Shown here piece after piece: positions 49,461-59,114 of a stretch of 64,000 bases of DNA. A program made the translations under genes and the position numbers. Position 1 is the first letter of the stretch. Every line of letters begins with the position of its first letter. A model generated the notes under the pieces. It had not been told where the DNA came from. It worked only from the letters and a program-made list of their open reading frames with translations, and ran no database searches. The stretch is from Candidatus Omnitrophota bacterium (GTDB lineage: Bacteria; Omnitrophota; Gorgyraeia; Gygaellales; Profunditerraquicolaceae): contig JALNZI010000004.1 of assembly GCA_023229385.1 (NCBI GenBank), forward strand, positions 42,129-106,128, in the 5' to 3' direction.

Positions 49461-50083
49461 TCCTTAAGCAATTCATCAGGATCAATTTCAGAATCATTGC
49501 TTTCTTCAATTTTATCATTATTAATCAAAGTTAATGCTTCAATTGCGGGCATTCCCTCATCCATCATGTTTAATACTTTTTCAGCATCTTCATGACTTAA
49601 ACCTTGTTCAATTAATTGATTAATAGCAATATCTCGCTTAGTTAGCTTACTTTTTTTAGTAGCAGTTTCAAAACTTTTTACTGAATTTTCATATAATTCA
49701 GAAACAACCGATTTTGGTAGATTTGGATCATTCAAATTTACGTGTTTTACATCCACTTCGCCCATAATGATTGCATTAGCTCCCCCAGTGATTTCATTTA
49801 AAATATTAGGAGCTTGCTTTAAAATATCCTTAAACAATTTATTAATAGCTACTAAAAAATAGTCCCAATCATTATTGAAATCATTGAAATAAGTTCCATT
49901 TACCATAGCTCTAGCCTTAATCTTTGAACTAATTTCAATAAATTGATGTTCTCTCTTTGAAAGATCTTCACTAGAGACTAGATTATCTTCGATGACATGC
50001 TTGATGTAAAAAAATCTGATTACATATCTAAGAAAACATTCATCGTTAATAAGTTCATTTGGAATATTTGGAGTCTTTTTCAT
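49445..50083 (-). CDS. hypothetical protein, UBA-like segment
   Basis: 212 aa, helical. Residues ~155-195 (AINQLIEQGLSHEDAEKVLNMMDEGMPAIEAL) look like a UBA/CUE-type helical bundle by pattern, which is not proof. Coupled to the Nudix gene by overlap. Confidence 0.5.
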   Translation of the reverse strand: MKKTPNIPNELINDECFLRYVIRFFYIKHVIEDNLVSSEDLSKREHQFIEISSKIKARAMVNGTYFNDFNNDWDYFLVAINKLFKDILKQAPNILNEITGGANAIIMGEVDVKHVNLNDPNLPKSVVSELYENSVKSFETATKKSKLTKRDIAINQLIEQGLSHEDAEKVLNMMDEGMPAIEALTLINNDKIEESNDSEIDPDELLKEWGLQ

Positions 50084-50149
50084 GATATTGCCCCATTCGT
50101 TAGCTACTCTGGCTCATCAATGCGAGCCACTTCAGTCTATATAATATAA

Positions 50150-50180
50150 AAAAATCCAAGTGGTTGTCACCTGGATTTTA
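50150..50180 (-). terminator. rho-independent terminator
   Basis: AATCCAGGTG-ACAA-CCACTTGGATT and a T-run on the minus strand, 25 bp after the Pnk gene. Confidence 0.85.
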
Positions 50181-50202
50181 GCCTAATTTGGCATAAAATG
50201 TG

Positions 50203-51195
50203 CTAAAAATCTTCCATTCTATAGTTACATTCAAAAACCATCAGTCCTAATGAACGCCACATTCGGACCACTTTCGGTCTATCATCGAAAACAGCCAATA
50301 TATTGAATTTATCTTTAATGCTTTCATTATATATTTCATTTTTAACTATGTCATCAGGTCTATTATCACCACTTTTTCTCATTAGTAGTGTAATATTTTT
50401 ATCTAATCCATAATTTTCACATACTCTAGCTAAAAAGCTAAGAGTTGGCTCACGATATTTGTCTTCTCTTCCAGACAAAAATATAATTTTATTTCCAACT
50501 AATTCTAATGCAGATAATGTAGTTGCAACAGCCACATTAATTATGTCACAATCTGCTTTAGATGCATCAAATGGATTTCTTAATGAAGTCCCATCTGGCA
50601 TTTTAAATAAAGAAATTGTTCCATCTAAATCACATAAAACTGCGCTTTCTCTATTATTTTTAGCTGCAAAATTTTCAAAATAATTATGTACTGGAACTTC
50701 ATGCTCAAATATGAAATTAAATTTATTCTTATAATTTGAATACAATAAGGTTATTGCATTAGTTCTTTTAAATGCATTAAACATACGAATCATTTGAGAT
50801 TCAGATATGTTTTTACCATCTTCTCTATTAGATCTTAATTTTATTGCTTCATCAATTGAATTATATGTTACTTCTAAGATATCTGCACTATAATAATCCT
50901 TAGTGGTATTATTATGTATCACAACATAGTCTAGATATTTTTTGCAATCTTCAAAATTAAGATTAGTATTATCAATAACTACATTTTTACCATCAGCGAT
51001 AGCTTTTTTGAATTTTTCAAAACAAACTCTATGTGCAATCTTTAGTTTATCTAATTCAAATACATATTTGCCATCTTTAATCCAAAAGTCATCAGCAGAG
51101 CATATAACTGCATCATTTTCTTTTGCATATTTAGCAGCAATATAACTTTTTCCACCACCTGGATATGATCGTAACAATATACAAAACTTATTCAT
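50203..51195 (-). CDS. pseT: polynucleotide 5'-kinase/3'-phosphatase
   Basis: 330 aa in the T4 Pnk order. The kinase is N-terminal (RSYPGGGKS P-loop, CSADDFW, VIDNTNL) and the HAD phosphatase C-terminal (LCDLDGT nucleophile, FLSGREDKYREPT, VFDDRPKVVRMWRSLGL). It heals RNA ends (5'-OH to 5'-P, removal of 2',3'-cyclic or 3'-phosphate) before sealing by RNA ligase. Confidence 0.88.
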   Translation of the reverse strand: MNKFCILLRSYPGGGKSYIAAKYAKENDAVICSADDFWIKDGKYVFELDKLKIAHRVCFEKFKKAIADGKNVVIDNTNLNFEDCKKYLDYVVIHNNTTKDYYSADILEVTYNSIDEAIKLRSNREDGKNISESQMIRMFNAFKRTNAITLLYSNYKNKFNFIFEHEVPVHNYFENFAAKNNRESAVLCDLDGTISLFKMPDGTSLRNPFDASKADCDIINVAVATTLSALELVGNKIIFLSGREDKYREPTLSFLARVCENYGLDKNITLLMRKSGDNRPDDIVKNEIYNESIKDKFNILAVFDDRPKVVRMWRSLGLMVFECNYRMEDF

Positions 51196-51211
51196 AGCCT
51201 AACTCCAACAA

Positions 51212-51610
51212 TTATTCTTTATTTGGTTTTACTTTTCTTAATAATTCAATATATTCAGCCTTCAATGTAGTATATTCAATACTTTCTTTAACATTAAACT
51301 TTGAGTATATATCAGAATATAATTTTTCAACATTATTTAAAACATCTTCTAATGAATTATCTTTAAGATCTTTCTTAGCTAACTTACTAATTAAATTTTT
51401 AACTACATAAATTAATGTACTTGAATAGCAAGGGATTGATCTCCAAATTGTCTTAATATCCCCTATTTTTATATTTTTATTTGGATCATCTTTATCAGAT
51501 GTTGATGTTTTCTTTTCTAAAATATCATAGTTCAAATCATCAGCTATGATTATTGCATATGTATCATTATTCCAAACAATTTCTTTATCTGTAATATCTA
51601 AATTTTTCAT
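51212..51610 (-). CDS. hypothetical protein
   Basis: 132 aa from MKNLDITDKEIVW at 51610, where the ATG overlaps the upstream stop (TAATG), favouring reinitiation. Helical C-terminus. No recognised family. Confidence 0.5.
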   Translation of the reverse strand: MKNLDITDKEIVWNNDTYAIIIADDLNYDILEKKTSTSDKDDPNKNIKIGDIKTIWRSIPCYSSTLIYVVKNLISKLAKKDLKDNSLEDVLNNVEKLYSDIYSKFNVKESIEYTTLKAEYIELLRKVKPNKE

Positions 51611-51915
51611 TATTTTTTCCAATTATCAACTAATCCAGAACATTCATTACATTCTTTTTCTACATGCCCTGGTGCTCTTTTTGTACTAACTTTAGTTACT
51701 TCTATTTTTAATTGTAACAAAGAAAAATCATTATTTAAATTTAAAACTACTCGATCTTCATATTGAATAATTGGGAAAGATGGAATTATTTCAACATATT
51801 CATTATTAGAATTCAAAACTGAAATAATTACTGAATAATCTCCATGAGCAATGGGCCTATTTAGTTTAATTACCTGTTCGCCTGATAAAAATCCCTCTAA
51901 TAAAGCTAGCTGCAT
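51610..51915 (-). CDS. hypothetical protein
   Basis: 101 aa. Beta-rich with a late CNEC pair (possible metal ligand). First gene of the minus-strand repair operon; the 115-bp gap to 52032 holds promoters for both directions but no gene. Confidence 0.5.
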   Translation of the reverse strand: MQLALLEGFLSGEQVIKLNRPIAHGDYSVIISVLNSNNEYVEIIPSFPIIQYEDRVVLNLNNDFSLLQLKIEVTKVSTKRAPGHVEKECNECSGLVDNWKK

Positions 51916-52031
51916 CTAATATATTTAGATATAATTTTAATTAAGAGAAACTTATTTACATTAAATTTGAAGAAGATTTAAATAGACTTTTAAAATAAAT
52001 TATGTAATATTTTACCTCTAAATACTAATAG

Positions 52032-52217
52032 ATGGATTACAAAGAAATAAAATACAATCAAAAAATTGTAAAAAAACATCAGGTAGCTTATTCGGTGGGA
52101 AAATACTCAGATGCAGAAAATTCTTACATGGTAAGTTCGGAAAATTGGATGGCTTTTAACTTAGGTAGAGTTGCCAGAGGGCAGGAAAGAGCACGAAATG
52201 ACCAGACGAAAAACTAA
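52032..52217 (+). CDS. small hypothetical protein upstream of PhoH
   Basis: 61 aa (MDYKEIKYNQKIVKK...). TCTAAATA, a weak late-promoter match, lies 10-17 nt upstream. It overlaps the PhoH start by 20 nt. Confidence 0.5.
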   Translation: MDYKEIKYNQKIVKKHQVAYSVGKYSDAENSYMVSSENWMAFNLGRVARGQERARNDQTKN

Positions 52218-53226
52218 AAAAGATGAAACTGATAAATTTCTACAATCTGATAATGGTAGTGATGGAGATTTATATGAAATTAAATTATATTTAGATGAAC
52301 ATTTAAGATCTAAAGTAATTGCAATAGACAATATGCAATTAATTAAAGAATCTATAAAATTTGAATATTATATCGAAAATAAAAATATTATTAAAATTAC
52401 TAGTGGGGATTTGAATCAATTAAGGGGAGTTGCTTATATATTAGAATCTCTAAGTAAAGCTTACAGAAATTTAAAAAATAAAGAAAATGAAGATTTAATT
52501 TTAGATGAATTAGATGATTTAATTGACGAAGTAATAGATGATAGTGGGAAACAAAATTATGAATATGATCAAAGAGCCATAATTAGAGCATATAATGGTT
52601 CTTACATCACCCCTAGAACAAATAATCAGGATAGATTAGTTGATTCAATTAGAGATAATGTAATAACAATCGCTAAAGGATGCGCAGGTACTGGAAAATC
52701 AACGCTTGCAATAGCAATGGCTATTAAATATATTTTAGATAATAGATTTGATAAAATATTATTAATTCGTCCATTAACTTCAGTTGGTGGTAAAGATATT
52801 GGATTCTTGCCGGGAAATGCTGATGAGAAATTCGGACCATATGCTTCTGCTGTAACTGAAACAATGATTGATATTTTAGGAGAAAGCCGATTTAATGAAT
52901 GGGTTAGAACTAAAAAAATAATATTAACTCCTACTACTTTTACTAGAGGTGCTAATTTTAAAAATGCAATAGTTGTAGTTGATGAAGCCCAAAACTTATC
53001 TGAAATTGAAATACTTACATTACTAACTAGATTATGCGCTAATGGAAAAATAGTAATAACAGGTGATGAATCTCAAGATGATCGGAAAGATAAAAGATAT
53101 TCATCTGCATTAACAGTAATAACAGATAAATTAGAACCAATTGATAGAGTTGGTATTGTTACTATGACAATAAATGATGTTCAAAGACATGGTATTGTTA
53201 AAGATATTATTAAAGCATTTGAATAA
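52198..53226 (+). CDS. phoH: PhoH-family ATPase
   Basis: 342 aa from MTRRKTKKDE (overlapping the previous stop; AGGAAAG upstream). Walker A KGCAGTGKSTLA, LLIRPLTSVGGKDIGFLPG, Walker B IVVVDEAQNLS and VITGDESQ are the PhoH signature. The family has ATPase and possibly RNA helicase or RNase-linked activity and is common in large phages; exact role unknown. Confidence 0.88.
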   Translation: MTRRKTKKDETDKFLQSDNGSDGDLYEIKLYLDEHLRSKVIAIDNMQLIKESIKFEYYIENKNIIKITSGDLNQLRGVAYILESLSKAYRNLKNKENEDLILDELDDLIDEVIDDSGKQNYEYDQRAIIRAYNGSYITPRTNNQDRLVDSIRDNVITIAKGCAGTGKSTLAIAMAIKYILDNRFDKILLIRPLTSVGGKDIGFLPGNADEKFGPYASAVTETMIDILGESRFNEWVRTKKIILTPTTFTRGANFKNAIVVVDEAQNLSEIEILTLLTRLCANGKIVITGDESQDDRKDKRYSSALTVITDKLEPIDRVGIVTMTINDVQRHGIVKDIIKAFE

Positions 53227-53246
53227 CACTTATTTACATTAAAATA

Positions 53247-53272
53247 AAAAGGCTCATATGAGCCTTTTTTTT
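53247..53272 (+). terminator. rho-independent terminator
   Basis: AAAAAGGCTC-ATAT-GAGCCTTTTTTTT, 20 bp after phoH. Confidence 0.9.
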
Positions 53273-53279
53273 ATAAATA
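53272..53279 (+). promoter_or_regulatory. late promoter TATAAATA
   Basis: Directly after the phoH terminator, only 6 nt before the ATG at 53286, so the late mRNA would be almost leaderless. Confidence 0.75.
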
Positions 53280-53285
53280 ATTACT

Positions 53286-53543
53286 ATGTCTTGCATACCT
53301 GAAGCTAAAGAATTATTAAGTGATTGTAGTGATTGCCATGATGATCATAGAGAACATGGTTGTAACCCTATATTTGATATAGCTTCGCCAATTGAAGGGC
53401 AAACATTAGAATATAATGAAACCTTCAAGAAATTCATTAATATAATGAAACCTTCTTTTACTGTTGTAAATGGTAATCTTCAAATAACTATTGATGGCGT
53501 AGTTTATAATGTAAATTTAACTGCTGCAGAAATATTTTATTAA
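53286..53543 (+). CDS. small Cys/His-rich late protein
   Basis: 85 aa. The N-terminus has CIPEAKELLSDCSDCHDDHREHGC, a possible metal site; the C-terminus is beta-rich. Ends directly at the next ATG. Confidence 0.55.
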   Translation: MSCIPEAKELLSDCSDCHDDHREHGCNPIFDIASPIEGQTLEYNETFKKFINIMKPSFTVVNGNLQITIDGVVYNVNLTAAEIFY

Positions 53544-53987
53544 ATGCAGCACTCACTAATATTAAATCAATCTAAAAATAATTGGGATGAAAAAGATAAA
53601 GCTATGATATTAGCTTTCATTGAATATATATTTACTATATTATATATTAATAAGCCAGTTACAATAAAATTAGATGATGCATCTGAAGATAATGAAGAAG
53701 TTGAAGTAAAATTAAATCTTAGATTAACTTATGTAGATTTGGATACTAGAGTGATCATAATCTATTGCAAAAATAGAGGATTATTAGATATATTGCGTTC
53801 AATTGCTCATGAATTAATTCATATACAACAAAAAGATCTAGGATTGTTGAATAATACTGTGAATATATCATTCTATTTGCCAACTCCAAATTCGGAAGGC
53901 TATGAATATGAATATGAAGCTTATGGCTTATCTGGAATAATTGTTAGAAATTTCAGAGCTATATTAAATGGTAAGGATAATGAATAA
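53544..53987 (+). CDS. HExxH-motif zinc metallopeptidase-like protein
   Basis: 147 aa. SIAHELIHIQQKDLG carries HExxH with a downstream acidic cluster (YEYEYEAYG) that can supply the third ligand, as in small phage/SprT-like metallopeptidases. It may process virion or host proteins. In a late operon with tail-like genes. Confidence 0.6.
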   Translation: MQHSLILNQSKNNWDEKDKAMILAFIEYIFTILYINKPVTIKLDDASEDNEEVEVKLNLRLTYVDLDTRVIIIYCKNRGLLDILRSIAHELIHIQQKDLGLLNNTVNISFYLPTPNSEGYEYEYEAYGLSGIIVRNFRAILNGKDNE

Positions 53988-55400
53988 AAAGAAAAATAAT
54001 ATTAATTATGATACTCCTGAGCCAAATCCTCATGAAATATTATCTGAAACTAATAATTATTATTCACATGATATTAAAATAGACGTTAAGTACAAAAATC
54101 CAATAAATTATACAAATGAAACTAATACAGTATTAAATCCTCAATTAGCTAATATTAATGATGCATTAATTGAATATGGTATTTCAGTTGAAGATAAAGA
54201 TAAATGTGATAAAAATAAGATAAAATACCCAAATAAGAATATCTTAACACCTGATTTAGTTGTTATTGCTAAACGTGGATTTAGTTTCGATATAAATGAT
54301 CTTAAATATATTATATCCGAAGTACTTAATTCATCTCCATTAATAAAAAAGATATTAATGAATTGGTTAAAACTTCTATACAAATATTATCTAATCAATT
54401 AATTGATAATATTGATGATATTATTTTAGACATAGCTAATATCAATAAAAATATTGCAGATATGTTATCTGAATATAGTAAAAATAATGATCTAATTGAG
54501 AATAAACTAACTACTATTGAACATACTGTAATTGATAATTCAAGTTCAATTAATCAGCTTAATGAAAATATTAGTGATATAAATAGCTCAATAAACTTAA
54601 TTAATATTGAGCTTAGTGCTGACAGCAGTAATATAGATAATAATACTACCCATATTAATCAAATATTAGCGAACATTAGTTCAATAAATACTCAATTATC
54701 TAATAATAGTGATAGTATAACAGCTATAAACACAAAATTAGTGGAAAATGATCATAATATTACTAGTATTAATAATTCAATATCTTCGATAAATACTGAA
54801 TTAAGTGATAATAGTCTTGATATAAGTAATATTAAAAATACTATAAACACCCACAGCGCAAACATATCTTCAATATTAGATTCAATTACCGCAATAAACA
54901 ATAATATTAATCAAATTAATAACTCAATAACTTCAATAAATTTAGAAATAAGTAATAGTAATAAAAGCATAACGAATAATACTAAAGCTATTGATACAAT
55001 AAACACTGAATTAATCTCAATAAGTACTTCAATACAAACATTATCTACTACACTAAATTCACATACATCAGATATTAACATATTACAAACTAATGTTGCG
55101 AAAAATACATCCGATATTAATGCATTAACCATTACCATAAATAATATACCAACTAATCCAACTGTTTTTACTAATAATATAAAAATATTAAATTATAAAT
55201 ATTATGCATACTATGAAGAAAACTCAATAACTTATGTTATTAAGACTTATTTAAATAATTATATAGTTAAAAGAGTAATTGAATCTTCTGGAAATTACTC
55301 AATAGAGTATACTAATATTTTTACCTCAGATTCACTAGCTTCAATCATAGCCAATCTAAGCGCTCAAAATTATTACGACTTATTATCAATAAATATATAA
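53980..55400 (+). CDS. long coiled-coil fibre-like protein, frame change at an A6 run
   Basis: Start MNKKKNNINYD at 53980 (AAGGATA upstream). Frame 1 runs to SSPLIKK. At AAAAAA (~54345) coding passes to another frame (DINELVKTSIQIL...), which continues to 55400; one extra A joins them into ~470 aa. The C-part is a ~250-residue heptad array rich in Asn, Ile and Ser (ISSINTELS...), a parallel coiled coil typical of trimeric fibres, with a beta-rich tip. Confidence 0.65.
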
Positions 55401-55401
55401 T

Positions 55402-56658
55402 ATGGCATTTCCTACAGGGTGGACTCATAAATGTCCAATAACTATACCTCATACTAAATTAACAATAGCTACAACTAATCAACCCATCTTATTAACAATA
55501 GATTCATTACCTAGTACTTTATTAGCAACCTGTAACTCAGATGGATCTGATATTAGATTTGCATCTGATGCAAATGGTACAACAGAATATCCAAGAGAAA
55601 TTGTTAATATTAGTATAGCTAATAATATATGTTCAATATATGTATTAATACCATCTATATCAATAACAACAGATACTGTATTTTATTTATTTTGGGGTAA
55701 TACTAGCGCAACTGAACCAGGAGTGGGATCACCTTCATTATCTACTTCAGTATGGGCGCATTGGTATGGGGTTGTTCATTTTAATTCAATGACTTCTAAT
55801 TGGAAAGGGGTTAAAGATGTATCAGGTCAATGGAATGGAATGACAATAATAGGTACGCTCCCTGCTACAAAAACAACAGGGCATGCTTCTGGATTATATT
55901 GTATACCAGAAAGCACTACATTAGGATTAACTCTACATGAATATATTTCATTTGGGGCTGCTACAATGGATTTAATGTTTTGGTGTAATTTTAATGGAAC
56001 ACTTACTACTGGAAATATTGCAACTGGTACCAATGGTATTCCATTGGGCTGGCTAGCAGCCGGACAATTTGGAATTGGCTGGGGGTTACTATGCACAAGT
56101 GCAGGTGCAGTATCCGCATCAGGGTGGCACTTAGTAGTCTTATCAGTAGTATCTGGAACAGGTAAGGCATACGTGGATGGGGTTGATGTAACAAGTAATA
56201 CAGGAACTTCCTCTGCTAATAATTTCAGTACTCTTGGAATTGGAGCAGCAACTGCCCCTGCTTTTTATATGTCTGAATTTAGAATGACTCGTAGTAATAC
56301 ACTATCGGTTGCTCAAATAAAGTGTATGTATATTAATGAATCTAGCCCATCAACTTTTGCAACATCTGGTACTGTTACAGTAACCGCCACTCAATATACC
56401 CTAACATTAACAGGTTTACAAACTGGAACTGAAGTTAGAATATTTTCATCCGGAACAACAACTGCACTTGGAGGCATTGAATCAAGTGCAACTACTTTTG
56501 AATATACTTATGAATATACCTCTGATTTTGCTGTAGATATTAATATTATAAGTCTGCATTATCAAAATATGAGATATACTAATTATACATTATCTTCATC
56601 AAATAATACAATACCTATTCAGCAAATTGTTGATAGAAATTATTCAAATCCCACTTGA
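55402..56658 (+). CDS. tail fibre/adhesin with DUF2341 and LamG-like domains
   Basis: 418 aa. WTHKCPITIPHTKL...DIRFASDANG...YLFWGN is a DUF2341-type beta domain. Residues ~125-300 form a concanavalin/LamG-like jelly roll (ISFGAATMDLMFW...KAYVDGVDV). The C-terminus is an Ig-like fold ending RNYSNPT. The same RNYSNP end closes the next protein, hinting at a shared attachment module. Likely binds carbohydrate. Confidence 0.6.
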   Translation: MAFPTGWTHKCPITIPHTKLTIATTNQPILLTIDSLPSTLLATCNSDGSDIRFASDANGTTEYPREIVNISIANNICSIYVLIPSISITTDTVFYLFWGNTSATEPGVGSPSLSTSVWAHWYGVVHFNSMTSNWKGVKDVSGQWNGMTIIGTLPATKTTGHASGLYCIPESTTLGLTLHEYISFGAATMDLMFWCNFNGTLTTGNIATGTNGIPLGWLAAGQFGIGWGLLCTSAGAVSASGWHLVVLSVVSGTGKAYVDGVDVTSNTGTSSANNFSTLGIGAATAPAFYMSEFRMTRSNTLSVAQIKCMYINESSPSTFATSGTVTVTATQYTLTLTGLQTGTEVRIFSSGTTTALGGIESSATTFEYTYEYTSDFAVDINIISLHYQNMRYTNYTLSSSNNTIPIQQIVDRNYSNPT

Positions 56659-56686
56659 TATACTAAATATATTATAGAGGTTTAAA

Positions 56687-58087
56687 ATGGCTATAATTGT
56701 AGATCCCGACAGTCTAACTTATGGAAGTGGAAGTAGTACTACTGCATGTGTATTAATTGATACCACTACAAAAACAATAGGCTTAGTTGCAGGTAAAGGA
56801 TCATTAACAACAGACGGAGTTACTGGAGATTGTTTATATTCTTTTTTAAAAGAATGCTGGCACACTGACACAAATGCTCTTAATTTAGTGGCTTACCCAT
56901 TCCCAATGAATTCAATTACGAATGAGCAATTTGAATTTTGGAATGGGTGGAAGCCTAAGGATGATGCAACTAGAAAATTAATCAGAACTGCTGGTTGGGC
57001 TGAATATGATTCAACTGGAACATATGTTGCTCGAAAATATGCTAGTATTGTTACATTGGGTAGCATAGGAGCAGGTGAATATGTTTACTATCAGCAATCA
57101 GCCGATGGAGAACCTACTAATTTCACTTATTCAGGAGCTGTTAATGAAGCTGTACAATATTATGGCAATATTACGTATGATTCCACTACTACTACATTTG
57201 ACTATAGTACATATTTTAAGGTGTTTATTAGAATTCAGGGTAAATCATATGGCGACTCTCAATTAAATGATATTGGTGTTACCACTATGAGCACTATTGT
57301 CTATCGTTTTCCATTAAGTGATGATAGTGATACTAAAATAACAGCAAGTGATAGCACTATTTCAACAGCCGCCCCTTACACTGGGATAACTGTTACTTAT
57401 TATGCAAGCAATCAAACAAGAACAATTGGAGGAGTTGAATATACATTTAATGTAGTTATTGCTGGTAATGATTCATCTACTACCAATATATATGAAAAAA
57501 TTCAATATTTATTAAGACAAACTACTGATATTGATACAGGTACTGATACGGTTACTGGTAAAACTGCTAGCGCATTATTATCATTTGTAGGAGACACTCT
57601 ACATACTTCAACTGGAGTATTTATTGATAACTTAAATGCCTCTTATATTAATAATGTAGTGTTTACTACAACCACTGGCTCCAGTGTAACTTACCCATAT
57701 ACCGCTTCATTAACGCTTAATTTTAATGAAAACTTATCTAATGATACAAATGCAATATACCGAGTATTTTTTACCAATGATGAAGCTGCAACTACTCCAT
57801 TAGGTTATAATTATGGTACCGCCAATGCCATTACTGTTCAAGATTCTAGTGCAGTATCTATGAACGGATCAGTAGGTGGACTGTCTTCTAAAACATTTAC
57901 TTATTCATATGATACTAATATTCAAAGAGGGGCAGGATCTGCGGCTAAAGATGCGCCTATTACTGTTGTGGCTATTGGATTAAGTACTAGTCAATATGTT
58001 AAAGCAACTGGTACAATAACAAGATCAACATCAAATGCTATTTCTTTAGTGTCTTCACTGGAAAGAAACTATTCAAATCCTGCTTAA
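56687..58087 (+). CDS. large beta-rich virion protein
   Basis: 466 aa, Ser/Thr-rich beta-sandwich character, ends LERNYSNPA like its upstream neighbour. Ribosome site AGAGG before the ATG. The N-terminal ~200 residues (CLYSFLKECWHTDTNALNLVAYPFPMN) resemble phage baseplate or tail-associated structural proteins by character only. Confidence 0.5.
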   Translation: MAIIVDPDSLTYGSGSSTTACVLIDTTTKTIGLVAGKGSLTTDGVTGDCLYSFLKECWHTDTNALNLVAYPFPMNSITNEQFEFWNGWKPKDDATRKLIRTAGWAEYDSTGTYVARKYASIVTLGSIGAGEYVYYQQSADGEPTNFTYSGAVNEAVQYYGNITYDSTTTTFDYSTYFKVFIRIQGKSYGDSQLNDIGVTTMSTIVYRFPLSDDSDTKITASDSTISTAAPYTGITVTYYASNQTRTIGGVEYTFNVVIAGNDSSTTNIYEKIQYLLRQTTDIDTGTDTVTGKTASALLSFVGDTLHTSTGVFIDNLNASYINNVVFTTTTGSSVTYPYTASLTLNFNENLSNDTNAIYRVFFTNDEAATTPLGYNYGTANAITVQDSSAVSMNGSVGGLSSKTFTYSYDTNIQRGAGSAAKDAPITVVAIGLSTSQYVKATGTITRSTSNAISLVSSLERNYSNPA

Positions 58088-58113
58088 TAAAAAGGAAGAG
58101 AAATCTTCCTTTT
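58088..58113 (+). terminator. rho-independent terminator
   Basis: AAAAAGGAAGA-GAAA-TCTTCCTTTTT after the 466-aa gene. Confidence 0.9.
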
Positions 58114-58120
58114 TAATTTT

Positions 58121-58128
58121 TATAAATA
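58121..58128 (+). promoter_or_regulatory. late promoter TATAAATA
   Basis: Perfect match 15 nt before the ATG at 58144, after a terminator. Confidence 0.75.
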
Positions 58129-58143
58129 ATATTACACAATACT

Positions 58144-58653
58144 ATGGCAACAACTGTTACGATAAATGGAATAACTAAAGTAATTAAATTACAAAATTGT
58201 AGTTATATAACAGTTCAAGAATTATATTCTCGTTGGAAAATATGGTCACAACTTGATGATAATTTAAAATATCCCCAAGCTTTTAGAACAGTTGGCGGTG
58301 ATCCAACTGTTACTGGAGAGTTTTTAGGTACAACTTATTTCGTATTAAATAATTGGGTAATTGAGCCATGTAGTTCAAGTCATACATTAACAGTAGTTGG
58401 TAATATTTTTACAGATGATGGTGATTCCCCCTTCCAGCAACCAGTTGGCAATTATGAAATTATGATATATAATCAATTCTCTAATTTATCAACAGTACAT
58501 GAAGTATCAACTACTGGAACTACATTAACTGCAACTGAAATTAGAGATACTATTATGGATACTGATTTAAGTACATTAACTGACAACACTACATTTGGTG
58601 GATATGTTGCAAATAAATTATTAACAGTTGCTAAATTTATTGGATTAAGTTAA
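58144..58653 (+). CDS. small virion protein
   Basis: 169 aa, beta-rich (LQELYSRWKIW... YEIMIYNQFSNLST), ends with a helix. Similar proteins accompany phage tail and fibre genes; family not recognised. Convergent with the next gene, stops overlapping by 4 bp. Confidence 0.5.
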   Translation: MATTVTINGITKVIKLQNCSYITVQELYSRWKIWSQLDDNLKYPQAFRTVGGDPTVTGEFLGTTYFVLNNWVIEPCSSSHTLTVVGNIFTDDGDSPFQQPVGNYEIMIYNQFSNLSTVHEVSTTGTTLTATEIRDTIMDTDLSTLTDNTTFGGYVANKLLTVAKFIGLS

Positions 58654-59042
58654 ATTTCACTCCATGCACTCCAGCCAAATTCTTGACAAGCATCGGCAAT
58701 TTCATTAACTCTATATTTGTATAACCATATTTTATACCACTGGCATCCTTTGGCTTTAAGCAATAATTTACAATTAGTTCTTAATCTTTCATTTGCTGCG
58801 GTAAATCCTATTTTTGTTTTATCTGAATCCCCATAATCAATATCATGAACAACGGTAGCTGGTGCAAAATATTCAAAATGGTCAGTTAACCAATCTCTAC
58901 ATTTCTTAGGCATCCATTCTGGGCCTATTCCATTATATTCTTCCTTAATTTCTTCTTTACTTAATGTTTTGTAATGTTCGGTTGTTAATAGTGAAAATTC
59001 AGCTATTTGCGCATAGATTGATTCAAATTCGATATCTGTCAT
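58650..59042 (-). CDS. possible phospholipase A2-like protein
   Basis: 130 aa. ATVVHDIDYG followed by AANERLRTNC resembles the HDxxY catalytic helix and paired Cys of secreted/phage PLA2-like proteins; GPEWMPKK could be the glycine-rich Ca loop region. The only minus-strand gene inside the late block. Activity uncertain. Confidence 0.4.
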   Translation of the reverse strand: MTDIEFESIYAQIAEFSLLTTEHYKTLSKEEIKEEYNGIGPEWMPKKCRDWLTDHFEYFAPATVVHDIDYGDSDKTKIGFTAANERLRTNCKLLLKAKGCQWYKIWLYKYRVNEIADACQEFGWSAWSEI

Positions 59043-59074
59043 ATATATGTATTTATTTCATTGATTGATTATTT

Positions 59075-59097
59075 TGTTATAATTTTAAATATAAATA
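59075..59097 (+). promoter_or_regulatory. tandem early-type and late promoters
   Basis: TG-T-TATAAT at 59075-59083 and TATAAATA at 59090-59097, before the ATG at 59115. This gene pair would be read both early and late. Confidence 0.6.
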
Positions 59098-59114
59098 TCA
59101 CATTAAGGACATCA

